From: an uncultured Rubrivivax sp.
GTDB lineage: Bacteria; Pseudomonadota; Gammaproteobacteria; Burkholderiales; Burkholderiaceae_C
NCBI GenBank assembly: GCA_937975735.1
Contig: CALJUI010000036.1
Span: 1 to 8,055 of the forward strand
Direction: 5' to 3'
DNA: 8,055 nt
Below, piece by piece: positions 1 through 8,055 of the stretch. How positions within the stretch are numbered: position 1 is the first letter of the stretch; every line of letters begins with the position of its first letter. A program made the position numbers and the translations under genes. The notes below the pieces were generated by a model. It searched no databases and was not told the origin of the DNA. It was given only the letters and a program-made list of their open reading frames with translations.

Positions 1-1956
1 GAGGAGCGGCCGATCCGCTTCGTCAACATCCGCGAGACCGGCGGCTGGTCGCGCGACGCCGCCGACGCCACGCCCAAGCTCGCCGCGCTGCTCGCCGCCG
101 CGCAGGGCCCGACGCCCGAGCCGGTGGCCACGGTGAGCTACCGCTCGGGCGGACGCTGCCTGGTGATCGGCGAGGCCGGGCGCGCCGAGGCCGCCGCCGC
201 GCTGCTGGCCGACCGGCTCGACCTGACGCTGCTGGTCGAACACGGCGCGCTGCCGCAGGCGCACGAGCGCGCGGTGCAGCGCGGCCGCCTGACCCAGCTC
301 AGAGGCTGGCTCGGCGCGTTCGAGGCGCAATGGGAGCGGAACAACCCGATCGACCTCGACCTGTGCACACGCTGCAATGCGTGCATCGAGGCCTGCCCGG
401 AGGGCGCGATCGACTTCGGCTACCAGGTCGACCTCGCCGCCTGCCGCAGCCACCGCGACTGCGTGCGCGTCTGCGACGCCGCCGGCGCGATCGACTTCTC
501 GCGCGGCGCGCAGTCCGAGGGCGAGCGCTTCGACCTCGTGCTCGACCTGCGCGCCCAGCCGGCGTTCACGATGCACGCCAAGCCGCAGGGCTACTTCCAC
601 GCCGGCGCCGACGAGCGCGCGCTGATGCGCGCGGTGGTCGAACTGCGCGACGCGGTCGGCGAATTCGAGAAGCCGAAGTTCTTCCGCTACCAGGACAAGC
701 TCTGCGCGCACAGCCGCAACGAGCAGATCGGCTGCACCGCCTGCATCGACGTGTGCTCGGCGCGCGCGATCCGCAGCGACGCCTCCGCCAAGGGCAAGGC
801 GCCGTCGAAGACGATCCGCGTGCCGCGCGGCCCCGGCGCCGCCGTGCTGCCCACGCCCACCGGCGGCGGCATCGTCGTCGAGCCCCATCTGTGCGTCGGC
901 TGCGGCGCCTGCGGCACCGTCTGCCCGAGCGGCGCGCTGACCTACGGCTACCCCGGCCCGGCCGACCAGGGCCGGCGCCTGCGCACGATGCTCGCCGCCT
1001 ATGCACAGGCCGGCGGCCGCGACGCCGCGCTGCTGCTGCACAGCGAAGGCGCGGGGGCGAGGCTGGTCAACGAGCTCGGCCGCGCGGCCCGGATTGACAG
1101 GTCGATCCGCGGCGTGCCGGCGCGCGTGCTGCCGGTCGCGCTGTGGCACACCGCCAGCGTCGGCATCGACCTGTGGCTGGCGGCGATCGCCCAGGGCGCG
1201 TCCCAGGTCTGGGTGCTGCTGACCGACGAGGAGGCGCCCGAGTACCACGCGGCGCTGGCCGAGCAGATGGCCGTCGCGCAGGCGATCCTCACCGGCCTGG
1301 GCTACGCCGGCGAGCACCTGCGCCTGATCGAGGCCCGCGACGCGCGCGACCTCGCCGCACTCGACGCCGCGCTGGCCGCCCCGCCGGCGACCGGCGTCAA
1401 GCGGGCCGCCGGATTCGCGGTGCAGGCCGACAAGCGCGCGACGCTGGACCTGGCGATCGACCACCTGCTCGCGATGGCGCCGGCCGCCGCCGAGTCGATC
1501 GAACTGCCCGCCGCCGGCGCGCCCTTCGGCAGCCTGCTGATCGACACCGGCCGCTGCACGATGTGCCTGAGCTGCGTCGGCGCCTGTCCGGAGAGTGCGC
1601 TCGCCGACAACCCGGACGCGCCGCAGCTGCGCTTCGTCGAGAAGAACTGCGTCCAATGCGGGCTGTGCGCCACCACCTGCCCGGAGGACGCGATCACGCT
1701 CGAACCCCGGCTCTGGCTGGCCGACGGCGGCAAGGCGCGCAAGTCGCTGCGCGTGCTGCACCAGATGGAGCCCTTCCGCTGCGTCAAGTGCGGCAAGCCC
1801 TTCGGCACGTTGCGCGCGGTCGAGGCGATGATGGGCAAGCTTGCCGGCCATGCCGCCTTCCAGGGCAAGGCCGCCGAGCGGCTGAAGATGTGCGGCGACT
1901 GCCGCGTGATCGACCTGCACAGCGACGGCGACGAAGTCCGCATCACCGACCTATGA
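1..1956 (+). CDS. multi-cluster 4Fe-4S ferredoxin-like protein (5' end outside window)
   Basis: The reading frame is open from base 1 to the TGA at 1954-1956. The first 41 codons (beginning EERPIRFVNIRET) look like genuine family sequence, so the GTG at 124 is probably internal and the true start lies upstream; 651 residues are visible. Counting from codon 1 of the window, cysteine groups are CxxCxxCxxxCP at 122-132, Cx5CxxxC at 148-158, Cx9CxxCxxxC at 235-252, CxxCxxCxxxCP at 298-308, another at 519-529 and another at 550-560. The C-terminus has CxxC pairs at 594/597 and 631/634 that resemble a zinc ribbon or rubredoxin-like knuckle. There is no signal peptide or membrane segment in the visible part, so it is probably cytoplasmic. 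Proteins of this build are known, from recall, beside formate dehydrogenase accessory genes in betaproteobacteria. A role in electron transfer to or from a molybdoenzyme, or in its assembly, is inferred. Its stop overlaps the torD start (ATGA), which implies translational coupling. Confidence 0.9.
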   Translation, partial: EERPIRFVNIRETGGWSRDAADATPKLAALLAAAQGPTPEPVATVSYRSGGRCLVIGEAGRAEAAAALLADRLDLTLLVEHGALPQAHERAVQRGRLTQLRGWLGAFEAQWERNNPIDLDLCTRCNACIEACPEGAIDFGYQVDLAACRSHRDCVRVCDAAGAIDFSRGAQSEGERFDLVLDLRAQPAFTMHAKPQGYFHAGADERALMRAVVELRDAVGEFEKPKFFRYQDKLCAHSRNEQIGCTACIDVCSARAIRSDASAKGKAPSKTIRVPRGPGAAVLPTPTGGGIVVEPHLCVGCGACGTVCPSGALTYGYPGPADQGRRLRTMLAAYAQAGGRDAALLLHSEGAGARLVNELGRAARIDRSIRGVPARVLPVALWHTASVGIDLWLAAIAQGASQVWVLLTDEEAPEYHAALAEQMAVAQAILTGLGYAGEHLRLIEARDARDLAALDAALAAPPATGVKRAAGFAVQADKRATLDLAIDHLLAMAPAAAESIELPAAGAPFGSLLIDTGRCTMCLSCVGACPESALADNPDAPQLRFVEKNCVQCGLCATTCPEDAITLEPRLWLADGGKARKSLRVLHQMEPFRCVKCGKPFGTLRAVEAMMGKLAGHAAFQGKAAERLKMCGDCRVIDLHSDGDEVRITDL

Positions 1957-2582
1957 ACGACACCCCCCCGATCACCGTCGCCGCCACCGACTTCCACGAG
2001 GAGGTCGCGCGCGCCGAGCTCTACGGCCTGCTCGCCCAGCTCTGGCTCGGCGCGCCCGACGAGCCGCTGCTGCAGCAGTTCCGCGTCGCGGTCACGCAGG
2101 CGCCGCAGACCGGCGGCCTGCTCGAGGCGCCGTGGGAGCAGCTCGTCGCGGCGATGCGCGCGACCGACGCCGCCGCCGCCGCCGCCGAGCACGAGGCGCT
2201 GTTCATGGGCGTCGGCAAGCCCGAGGTCTTCCTGTACGGCTCGTACTACCTCAGCGGCTTCCTGAACGAGAAGCCGCTGGCCACGTTGCGCGCCGACCTT
2301 GCCGCGCTCGGACTGACGAAGGACCGCGAGCGCGGCGAGACCGAGGACCACGTCGCCTACGTCTTCGAGGTCATGCGCTACCTGATCGCCGGCGACGACG
2401 CCGGCGTGTGCAACCTCGAGCAGCAGCGCCGCTTCTTCCGCGCCCATGTGCAACCCTGGGTCGAGGCGCTGTGCGACGCGGTCGACGCGCACCCGCGCGC
2501 CGACACCTGGCGGGCGGTCGCCGGCCTGACCCGCGCCTTCGTCCAGGTCGAGACGCAAGGCTTCGACCTGCTCGAGACATGA
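1953..2582 (+). CDS. TorD/DmsD-family molybdoenzyme chaperone
   Basis: This 209-residue, mostly alpha-helical protein has the usual length and landmarks of the TorD (redox enzyme maturation protein) family. Near residues 80-101 is EHEALFMGVGKPEVFLYGSY, matching the family's conserved aromatic/LF segment. At 131-133 is the EDH core of the family's E-x-D-H signature. FFRAHVQPW at 161-169 fits the family's FxxxHxxxW helix. Such chaperones bind the twin-arginine signal or the apo-form of a molybdenum enzyme in the cytoplasm, hold it until cofactor is loaded and delay export. The ATG at 1953 overlaps the upstream stop as ATGA and no clear Shine-Dalgarno is visible, so re-initiation is likely. Lying directly before mobA supports a molybdoenzyme client, perhaps a formate dehydrogenase encoded upstream. 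That client is inferred; dimethylsulfoxide, TMAO or nitrate reductase clients cannot be excluded. Confidence 0.85.
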   Translation: MNDTPPITVAATDFHEEVARAELYGLLAQLWLGAPDEPLLQQFRVAVTQAPQTGGLLEAPWEQLVAAMRATDAAAAAAEHEALFMGVGKPEVFLYGSYYLSGFLNEKPLATLRADLAALGLTKDRERGETEDHVAYVFEVMRYLIAGDDAGVCNLEQQRRFFRAHVQPWVEALCDAVDAHPRADTWRAVAGLTRAFVQVETQGFDLLET

Positions 2583-3173
2583 CGATCGACCGCAGCGACA
2601 TCACCGGCCTGATCCTCGCCGGCGGCCGCGGCAGCCGCATGGGCGGCGTCGACAAGGGCCTGCAGAACCACCAGGGCGTGCCGCTGGCGATGCATGCGCT
2701 GCTGCGCCTGACGCCCCAGGTCGGCGAGCTGATGATCAACGCCAACCGCAACCTCGCCGCCTACGAATCGATGGGCGTGCCGGTCTGGCCGGACCCGATC
2801 CAGGACTTCCCCGGCCCCCTGGCCGGGCTGATGGCCGGCCTGGAGCGCTGCGAGACGCCCTACCTCGTCACCGTGCCCTGCGACACGCCGAACTTCCCGG
2901 CCGACCTGGTCGAGCGCCTGGCCGCCGCGCTCGAGGCCGAGGAGGCCGACATCGCGATGGCGGCCACGACCGAGGACGGTCAGCGCCGCACCCAGCCGGT
3001 GTTCTGCCTGCTCAAGACCTCGCTGATGGAGGACCTCGTGGCCTTCCTGCACGCTGGCGAGCGCAAGATCGACCGCTGGACCGCGCGCCACCGCTGCGCG
3101 ATCGTCGAGTTCGACGACGCCGCCGCCTTCTTCAACGCCAACACGATGGACGAGCTGCAGCAGCTGTCGTCGA

Positions 3174-3187
<14 letters not shown>
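2579..3187 (+). CDS. mobA: molybdenum cofactor guanylyltransferase MobA
   Basis: This 202-residue protein is close to the usual MobA size of about 190-210. MobA joins GMP from GTP to molybdopterin-Mo to give the guanine dinucleotide cofactor used by DMSO-reductase-family enzymes such as formate dehydrogenase and nitrate reductase. The nucleotide-binding signature LAGGRGSRMGGVDKGL is at residues 13-28. PDPIQDFPGPLAG (71-83) and PCDTP (100-104) match the conserved substrate and metal sites, with Asp102 as the probable Mg ligand. The C-terminal FFNANTMDEL (184-193) is the typical F-x-N-x-N-T ending. The ATG at 2579 overlaps the torD stop as ATGA, and the gene's 3' end overlaps the response-regulator gene by 14 bp, placing it in the middle of one transcript. 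The other nucleotidyltransferase of this fold, MocA, makes the cytosine form and is less likely given the DFPGPLAG segment. Confidence 0.95.
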
Positions 3188-4532
<1,345 letters not shown>

Positions 4533-4540
4533 TGGCCCAC

Positions 4541-4619
4541 CCCCGAAGCGCCTTCGGCGACTCCCCCTCGAGGGGGCGACGCCAGCGGACCGGCATAGCC
4601 GGATCCGCGGCGTCTGCTT
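4541..4619 (+). repeat. palindromic interspersed repeat with three successive hairpins
   Basis: The gap between regulator and kinase is almost wholly self-complementary. The first stem is CCGAAG (4543-4548) with CTTCGG (4552-4557). The second is the perfect 14-bp palindrome CCCCCTCGAGGGGG (4563-4576). The third is a long imperfect hairpin at 4578-4614, with arms GACGCC/GGCGTC outside, GCGGA/TCCGC inside and CGGC/GCCG around an ATA loop. I recall very similar strings (gacgccagcggaccggc and ggatccgcggcgtctgcttg) from many intergenic sites in Burkholderiales, so this is probably a REP/BIME-like mobile or housekeeping repeat. Only one copy is visible here, so its repeated nature rests on recall. 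It could act as a transcription attenuator or mRNA stabiliser; there is no T-run after the stems, so a classic intrinsic terminator is not supported. Strand is nominal. Confidence 0.65.
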
Positions 4620-4632
4620 GGCGAGAACCACC

Positions 4633-4636
4633 GAGG
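4633..4636 (+). promoter_or_regulatory. candidate ribosome binding site GAGG for the kinase gene
   Basis: GAGG sits 5 nt before an in-frame TTG at 4642 and 14 nt before the ATG at 4651. The spacing suits TTG better than ATG, which leaves the kinase start open by three codons. A tetramer match is weak evidence on its own. Confidence 0.35.
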
Positions 4637-4650
4637 CTTCGTTGAGCGCC

Positions 4651-6660
4651 ATGGGCTCGGCCGCATTCAGCGGTCTGTCGATCCGCAACAAGCTGCTGGC
4701 GATGGTGCTGCTGCCCCTCGTGGGCGTGCTGCCGCTGCTCGGCCTGCTGCTGCTGTGGTGGGGCAACGAAGCCTTCGACCGCATGCTGATCACCAAGGTG
4801 CGCGCCGACCTCGCGGTCGCCCAGGGCTACTTCGAGCGGGTGCAGGGCGAGGTCGCGGCGAGCACGCTGGGTGTCGCCGACTCCGCCGCATTGCACCGCG
4901 CGCTGGCGCGCGGCGACGACGCCGCCCTGGTCGCGCTGCTCGACCGGCTGCGCCGGCGCGAGGGGCTCGACTTCCTGAACCTGCGGGCGCCCGACGGCCG
5001 GCTGCGCCTGTCCGACAGCGGGCCGGCGTCCAGCGGCCCCGGCGGCTCGCCGGCGCAGGTGGCGGCCGACCGCAGCAGTGTCGAGATCCTCGACGCCGAG
5101 CAGCTGGCGCGCATCGCGCCGCGCCTGGACGGCCGCGTCGCGGTGCCGCTGGTGCCCACCCGCAACGCCGCGCCGAGCGAGCGAACGGTGGAGAACCGCG
5201 CGATGGTGATGCTGGCCACGCGCGCGGTCCGCGGCGAAGGCGGCGAGCTTCTCGGCCACGTCCAGGGCGGCCTGCTGCTCAACCGCAACCTGCCCTTCAT
5301 CGACCACATCAATCAGATCGTCTACCCGGAAGGCTCGCTGCCCTTCGGCAGCCGCGGCACCGCGACGCTCTTCCTCGACGACGTGCGCATCAGCACCAAC
5401 GTGCGCCTGTTCGGTCCCGCGCAGGACGAGCGCGCCATCGGCACCCGCGTGTCGCAGTCGGTGCGCGACGCCGTGCTCGGCGACGGCCAGACCTGGCTCG
5501 ACCGCGCCTTCGTCGTCAACGACTGGTACGTCTCGGCCTACCAGCCGCTCGCCGACGGCGCCGGCAGGCGCATCGGCATGCTCTACGTCGGCTACCTCGA
5601 GCGGCCCTTCACGCTGCTGAAGTACGGCGTGCTGGTCGGCATCGGCGTCATCTTCTTCGCGGTGATGATCGTCGCGGCGATCGTCTCGCTGCGCTGGGCG
5701 CGCACGATCTTCCGGCCGATCGAGCAGATGGAGGCGACGATGCGCCGCGTCGAGGCCGGCGACGCCGCGGCGCGCGTCGGCCCGGTCGGCAGCGACGACG
5801 AGATCGGCCGCCTGGCCGGGCACCTGGACCACCTGCTCGGCGTCGTCGACCAGAACACGCGCGAGCTGCAGCGCTGGAACGCCGAGCTCGACGCCAAGGT
5901 CGCCGAGCGCACGCGCGAGCTCGAAACCGCGCAGTCGCAGCTGCTGCGCAGCGAGAAGCTGGCCGCCGTCGGCCAGCTCACGGCCAGCGTCGCGCACGAG
6001 ATCAACAACCCGATCGCGGTGATCCAGGGCAACCTGGACGTGGTGCGCGAACTGCTGCCGGCAGAGGCTGCCGCGCGGGTCGCGCCCGAGCTGCGGCTGG
6101 CCGACGAGCAGGTCGAGCGCATGCGCCTGATCGTCACGCAGCTGCTGCAGTACGCGCGACCGGCGGAGTACGCCGGCTACATGGCGCCGGTCGACGCCGC
6201 GCGCGTGGTCGAGGACTGCCTGGTGCTGGTCGGGCCGCAGCTGGCCAAGTCGCGCATCGAGGTGCAGCGCCGCTTCACCGCGCGCGGGCGCCCGGCGATC
6301 AACCGCAACGAACTGCAGCAGGTGCTGGTCAACCTGCTGGTCAACGCGATCCACGCGATGCCCGCCGGCGGCGAGCTGACGATGGCCACCGAAGACCGCG
6401 GCGACGACGTCGTCGACATCGTCGTGGCCGACACCGGCGAGGGCCTGCCGCCGGACCTGATGGATCAGCTCTTCAAGCCCTTCGTCACGCGCAAGAAGGA
6501 TGGCACCGGACTGGGGCTGTGGATCAGCCGCAGCCTGCTCGAGCGCTACGGCGGCGACCTGCTCGCCGCGCCGCGCGCCGACGGGCGTTCGGGCGCGGTG
6601 TTCACGGTTCGGCTGCGCGTGGACGGCCTGCCGCGCGAGGCCGAACTCAGGTCGTCTTAG
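4651..6660 (+). CDS. membrane sensor histidine kinase with periplasmic cache domain
   Basis: From the ATG at 4651 the protein has 669 residues; the TTG at 4642 would add three. A short cytoplasmic start is followed by membrane segment 1 (about 15-37), a periplasmic region of some 285 residues, and membrane segment 2 (about 325-346). A HAMP linker (about 349-400) and a coiled coil (about 400-430) follow. The HisKA H-box ASVAHEINNP has H449 as phospho-acceptor. The HATPase region has an N-box around N561/N565, G1 DTGEG (594-598) and G2 GTGLGL (618-623). The periplasmic part carries FLDDVRISTNVR (241-252), ERAIGTRVS (260-268) and RAFVVNDWYVSAYQP (285-299), a pattern I know from cache-type small-molecule sensors. 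The ligand is unknown. H-box and ATP sites look complete, so it should be active and most likely phosphorylates the regulator encoded just upstream. The repeat between the two genes is unusual for a two-component pair. Confidence 0.93.
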   Translation: MGSAAFSGLSIRNKLLAMVLLPLVGVLPLLGLLLLWWGNEAFDRMLITKVRADLAVAQGYFERVQGEVAASTLGVADSAALHRALARGDDAALVALLDRLRRREGLDFLNLRAPDGRLRLSDSGPASSGPGGSPAQVAADRSSVEILDAEQLARIAPRLDGRVAVPLVPTRNAAPSERTVENRAMVMLATRAVRGEGGELLGHVQGGLLLNRNLPFIDHINQIVYPEGSLPFGSRGTATLFLDDVRISTNVRLFGPAQDERAIGTRVSQSVRDAVLGDGQTWLDRAFVVNDWYVSAYQPLADGAGRRIGMLYVGYLERPFTLLKYGVLVGIGVIFFAVMIVAAIVSLRWARTIFRPIEQMEATMRRVEAGDAAARVGPVGSDDEIGRLAGHLDHLLGVVDQNTRELQRWNAELDAKVAERTRELETAQSQLLRSEKLAAVGQLTASVAHEINNPIAVIQGNLDVVRELLPAEAAARVAPELRLADEQVERMRLIVTQLLQYARPAEYAGYMAPVDAARVVEDCLVLVGPQLAKSRIEVQRRFTARGRPAINRNELQQVLVNLLVNAIHAMPAGGELTMATEDRGDDVVDIVVADTGEGLPPDLMDQLFKPFVTRKKDGTGLGLWISRSLLERYGGDLLAAPRADGRSGAVFTVRLRVDGLPREAELRSS

Positions 6661-7747
6661 AGATCGAGATCGTCGGGAACTTCGACGAGAAGTCCTTGGC
6701 CTTGGCGGCGATCTTCACCGCCACCTGGCGCGCGACGCTCTTGTACGTTGCGGCGATCTCGCCGTCCGGGTCGGCGACGACGGTCGGCCGGCCCGAGTCG
6801 GCCTGCTCGCGGATCGACAGATTCAACGGCAGCGCGCCGAGGTAGTCGACGCCGTACTGCTCGGCCATCTTGCGGCCGCCGTCGGCGCCGAAGATGTGCT
6901 CGCTGTGGCCGCAATTCGGGCAGACGTAGACCGCCATGTTCTCGACGATGCCGAGGATCGGCACGCCGACCTTCTCGAACATCTTCAAGCCCTTCTTGGC
7001 GTCCAGCAGCGCGATGTCCTGCGGCGTGGTGACGATCACCGCGCCGGTCAGCGGCACGCGCTGCGACAGGGTCAGCTGGATGTCGCCGGTGCCCGGCGGC
7101 ATGTCGACGATCAGGTAGTCGAGGTCGCGCCAGTTGGTCTGGCGCAGCAGCTGCTCGAGCGCCTGCGTGACCATCGGGCCGCGCCAGATCATCGGGTTGT
7201 CGGCGTCGATCAGGAAGCCGATCGACATCACCTGCACGCCGTAGTTCTCGAGCGCCTCCATCGTCTTGCCGTCGGCGCTCTCCGGGCGGCCTTCGATGCC
7301 CATCATCATCGGCTGGCTCGGGCCGTAGATGTCGGCGTCGAGGATGCCGACGCTGGCGCCCTCGGCGGCCAGCGCCAGCGCCAGGTTCACCGCGGTCGTG
7401 CTCTTGCCGACGCCGCCCTTGCCCGAGGCCACGGCGATGATGTTCTTCACCGTGGGCATCAGCTGCACGCCGCGCTGCACCGCATGCGCGACGATCTTCG
7501 AGACCACGTTGACGCTGACGTTGGCCACGCCGGGCAGCCGGCGCGCCGCGGCCACCAGCGCCGAGCGCAGCGCCGCCACCTGGCTCTTGGCCGGGTAGCC
7601 GAGCTCGACCTCGAAGGCGACGTTGCCGCCGTCGATCTGGATCTGGCGGATCTGCTTGGCGCTGACGAAGTCGCGCCCGGTGTTCGGATCGATCACGCCC
7701 TTGAGCGCGTCGAGCAAGGCGGTGTCGGTGATGGGGGCTGCGGTCAT
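6647..7747 (-). CDS. apbC: iron-sulfur cluster carrier ATPase Mrp/ApbC
   Basis: This 366-residue protein matches the usual length of bacterial Mrp/ApbC. Its N-terminal part (about 6-90) is a MIP18/DUF59-like domain. It is followed by the deviant Walker A P-loop ASGKGGVGKST (107-117), the ILDADIYGPSQP segment (135-146) and DMPPGTGDIQLTL (215-227). A CPNC motif (276-279) provides the cysteines that bridge a 4Fe-4S cluster between two subunits. The protein acts in the cytoplasm as a scaffold or carrier that hands clusters to apo-proteins. The ATG at 7747 gives the full domain; no clear Shine-Dalgarno is seen before it. The gene converges on the kinase gene and their 3' ends overlap by 14 bp. It is often a stand-alone housekeeping gene, so a functional tie to the polyferredoxin nearby is possible but unproven. 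The symbol mrp is also used. Confidence 0.96.
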   Translation of the reverse strand: MTAAPITDTALLDALKGVIDPNTGRDFVSAKQIRQIQIDGGNVAFEVELGYPAKSQVAALRSALVAAARRLPGVANVSVNVVSKIVAHAVQRGVQLMPTVKNIIAVASGKGGVGKSTTAVNLALALAAEGASVGILDADIYGPSQPMMMGIEGRPESADGKTMEALENYGVQVMSIGFLIDADNPMIWRGPMVTQALEQLLRQTNWRDLDYLIVDMPPGTGDIQLTLSQRVPLTGAVIVTTPQDIALLDAKKGLKMFEKVGVPILGIVENMAVYVCPNCGHSEHIFGADGGRKMAEQYGVDYLGALPLNLSIREQADSGRPTVVADPDGEIAATYKSVARQVAVKIAAKAKDFSSKFPTISISKTT

Positions 7748-7771
7748 GGTGGTTGAGGGTTTGCAGCGTGC

Positions 7772-7777
7772 AGTCTA
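7772..7777 (-). promoter_or_regulatory. possible -10 element upstream of mrp/apbC
   Basis: On the minus strand TAGACT matches four of six bases of TATAAT and would start transcription about 18 nt before the mrp ATG. No recognisable -35 hexamer lies 16-18 bp further upstream. The gap to the neighbouring gene is only 63 bp, so mrp could also be read through from it. Confidence 0.2.
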
Positions 7778-7787
7778 GCCGCCGATC

Positions 7788-7804
7788 GCCGCCCGCACGG
7801 CGGC
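7788..7804 (-). other. short GC-rich hairpin just after the GST-like stop codon
   Basis: GCCGCC (7788-7793) pairs perfectly with GGCGGC (7799-7804) around a 5-nt loop. The stem begins 6 nt past the stop of the GST-like gene in its reading direction. There is no T-run after the stem, so it could slow transcription or protect the 3' end but is not a standard intrinsic terminator. In DNA this GC-rich such stems also arise by chance. Confidence 0.3.
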
Positions 7805-7810
7805 AGGGGC

Positions 7811-8055
7811 TCAGCCGCCCGGCCAGTGCCGCCGGAAGACCGGAGCGAGCGCCGGCTGCGCCTCGACACGCTCGAGCAGGGCATGCAGCGCGGGTCGCTG
7901 CGCAGCGAGCAGCGCCCTCGCGCCGGCCCAGTGCGACACCACCGCGGCCAGCAGGTCGGCAGCCCCCGGCCGGCGGCCGCCGATGAAGGGTTCGGCGCCG
8001 AACTGGTCGGCGAACACCAGCCAGTGTCGGTGCAGCGCGGCCCGCGCGCCGGCGC
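7811..8055 (-). CDS. glutathione S-transferase-like protein, C-terminal part (5' end outside window)
   Basis: The frame is open from the window edge (8055) to the TGA at 7811-7813, giving about 80 residues. It is helical and ends in FRRHWPGG. The pattern EPFIGGRRPGAADLLAAVVS, followed by RPALHALLERVEAQPALAPVF, fits the C-terminal all-helical domain of GSTs. In these, a G-x-x-P/G-x-x-A-D-hydrophobic segment forms the N-capping box and hydrophobic staple of helix 6, and the final helices close with a 'P.L..V..RHW' type ending common in proteobacterial members. The GTG at 8017 is only an internal codon, because family-like sequence (AALHRHWL) continues upstream of it. The thioredoxin-fold domain with the catalytic residue is off the edge, so activity and subclass cannot be judged. 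It lies upstream of mrp on the same strand, 63 bp away. Confidence 0.75.
   Translation of the reverse strand, partial: AGARAALHRHWLVFADQFGAEPFIGGRRPGAADLLAAVVSHWAGARALLAAQRPALHALLERVEAQPALAPVFRRHWPGG

Noticed and set aside
124..126. GTG as the start of the ferredoxin gene
   Set aside because: The same frame is open and protein-like (VNIRETGGWS) back to base 1, so the gene most likely begins before the window.
1144..1160. TGGCAC as a -24 sigma-54 promoter element
   Set aside because: No GC-containing -12 element follows at the required spacing and the site lies within coding sequence far from any start.
2167..2190. GCC-repeat run in torD as a contingency (slippage) repeat
   Set aside because: It encodes a short alanine run in a helix linker, and such runs are common in DNA of this GC content; there is no sign of frame disruption.
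1302..2558. Long open frames on the minus strand across the ferredoxin and torD genes, and similar ones elsewhere (2378-3817, 3132-4796, 4312-6354)
   Set aside because: They are Arg/Ala/Gln-rich products of high-GC codon bias opposite well-supported genes and show no recognisable domains.
4563..4614. Intrinsic terminator after the response-regulator gene
   Set aside because: Strong stems exist but no T-run follows either one; the sequence fits an interspersed repeat better.
6500..7756. Long plus-strand open frame opposite mrp
   Set aside because: Low-complexity His/Asp/Arg/Val-rich translation, with mrp on the other strand fully supported by P-loop and CPNC motifs.

Overview
The window is very GC-rich, with G or C at most third codon positions, and genes are packed with little spacing. 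Protein families, codon use and a compound-hairpin intergenic repeat that I recall from Rubrivivax/Leptothrix/Variovorax-type genomes all point to a betaproteobacterium of the order Burkholderiales. That placement rests on recall and was not computed. No rRNA, tRNA, CRISPR array, insertion sequence or phage gene was seen.

Positions 1-4532 (+) hold a tightly coupled run of four genes. First is a large multi-cluster ferredoxin-like protein whose 5' end lies outside the window. It is followed by a TorD-family molybdoenzyme chaperone (ATGA overlap), a MobA molybdenum-cofactor guanylyltransferase (ATGA overlap) and an NtrC-type response regulator (14-bp overlap). After a gap of about 118 bp filled by a palindromic interspersed repeat comes a cache-domain membrane histidine kinase (4651-6660, +). 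Facing it, and overlapping its 3' end by 14 bp, is the Mrp/ApbC iron-sulfur carrier gene (6647-7747, -). Upstream of mrp on the same strand lies the C-terminal part of a glutathione S-transferase-like gene (7811-8055, -).

The natural reading is the accessory and regulatory end of a molybdoenzyme locus, most likely for a periplasmic formate dehydrogenase. TorD would hold the apo-enzyme, MobA would make the guanine-dinucleotide cofactor, the polyferredoxin would handle electrons or cluster chemistry, and the two-component pair would sense a periplasmic signal and set expression. The enzyme itself is not in the window, so this link is inferred.

The most notable observation is in the response regulator. 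Its receiver, Walker A, Walker B, arginine-finger region and Fis-type HTH are all present, but the stretch that should carry the sigma-54-contacting GAFTGA loop is about nine residues short and has no such motif. It may therefore not be a sigma-54 activator despite its family. Other points are a Cys-less MvhD/FlpD-like segment inside the ferredoxin, the repeat separating regulator and kinase, and the convergent stop-codon overlap of kinase and mrp.
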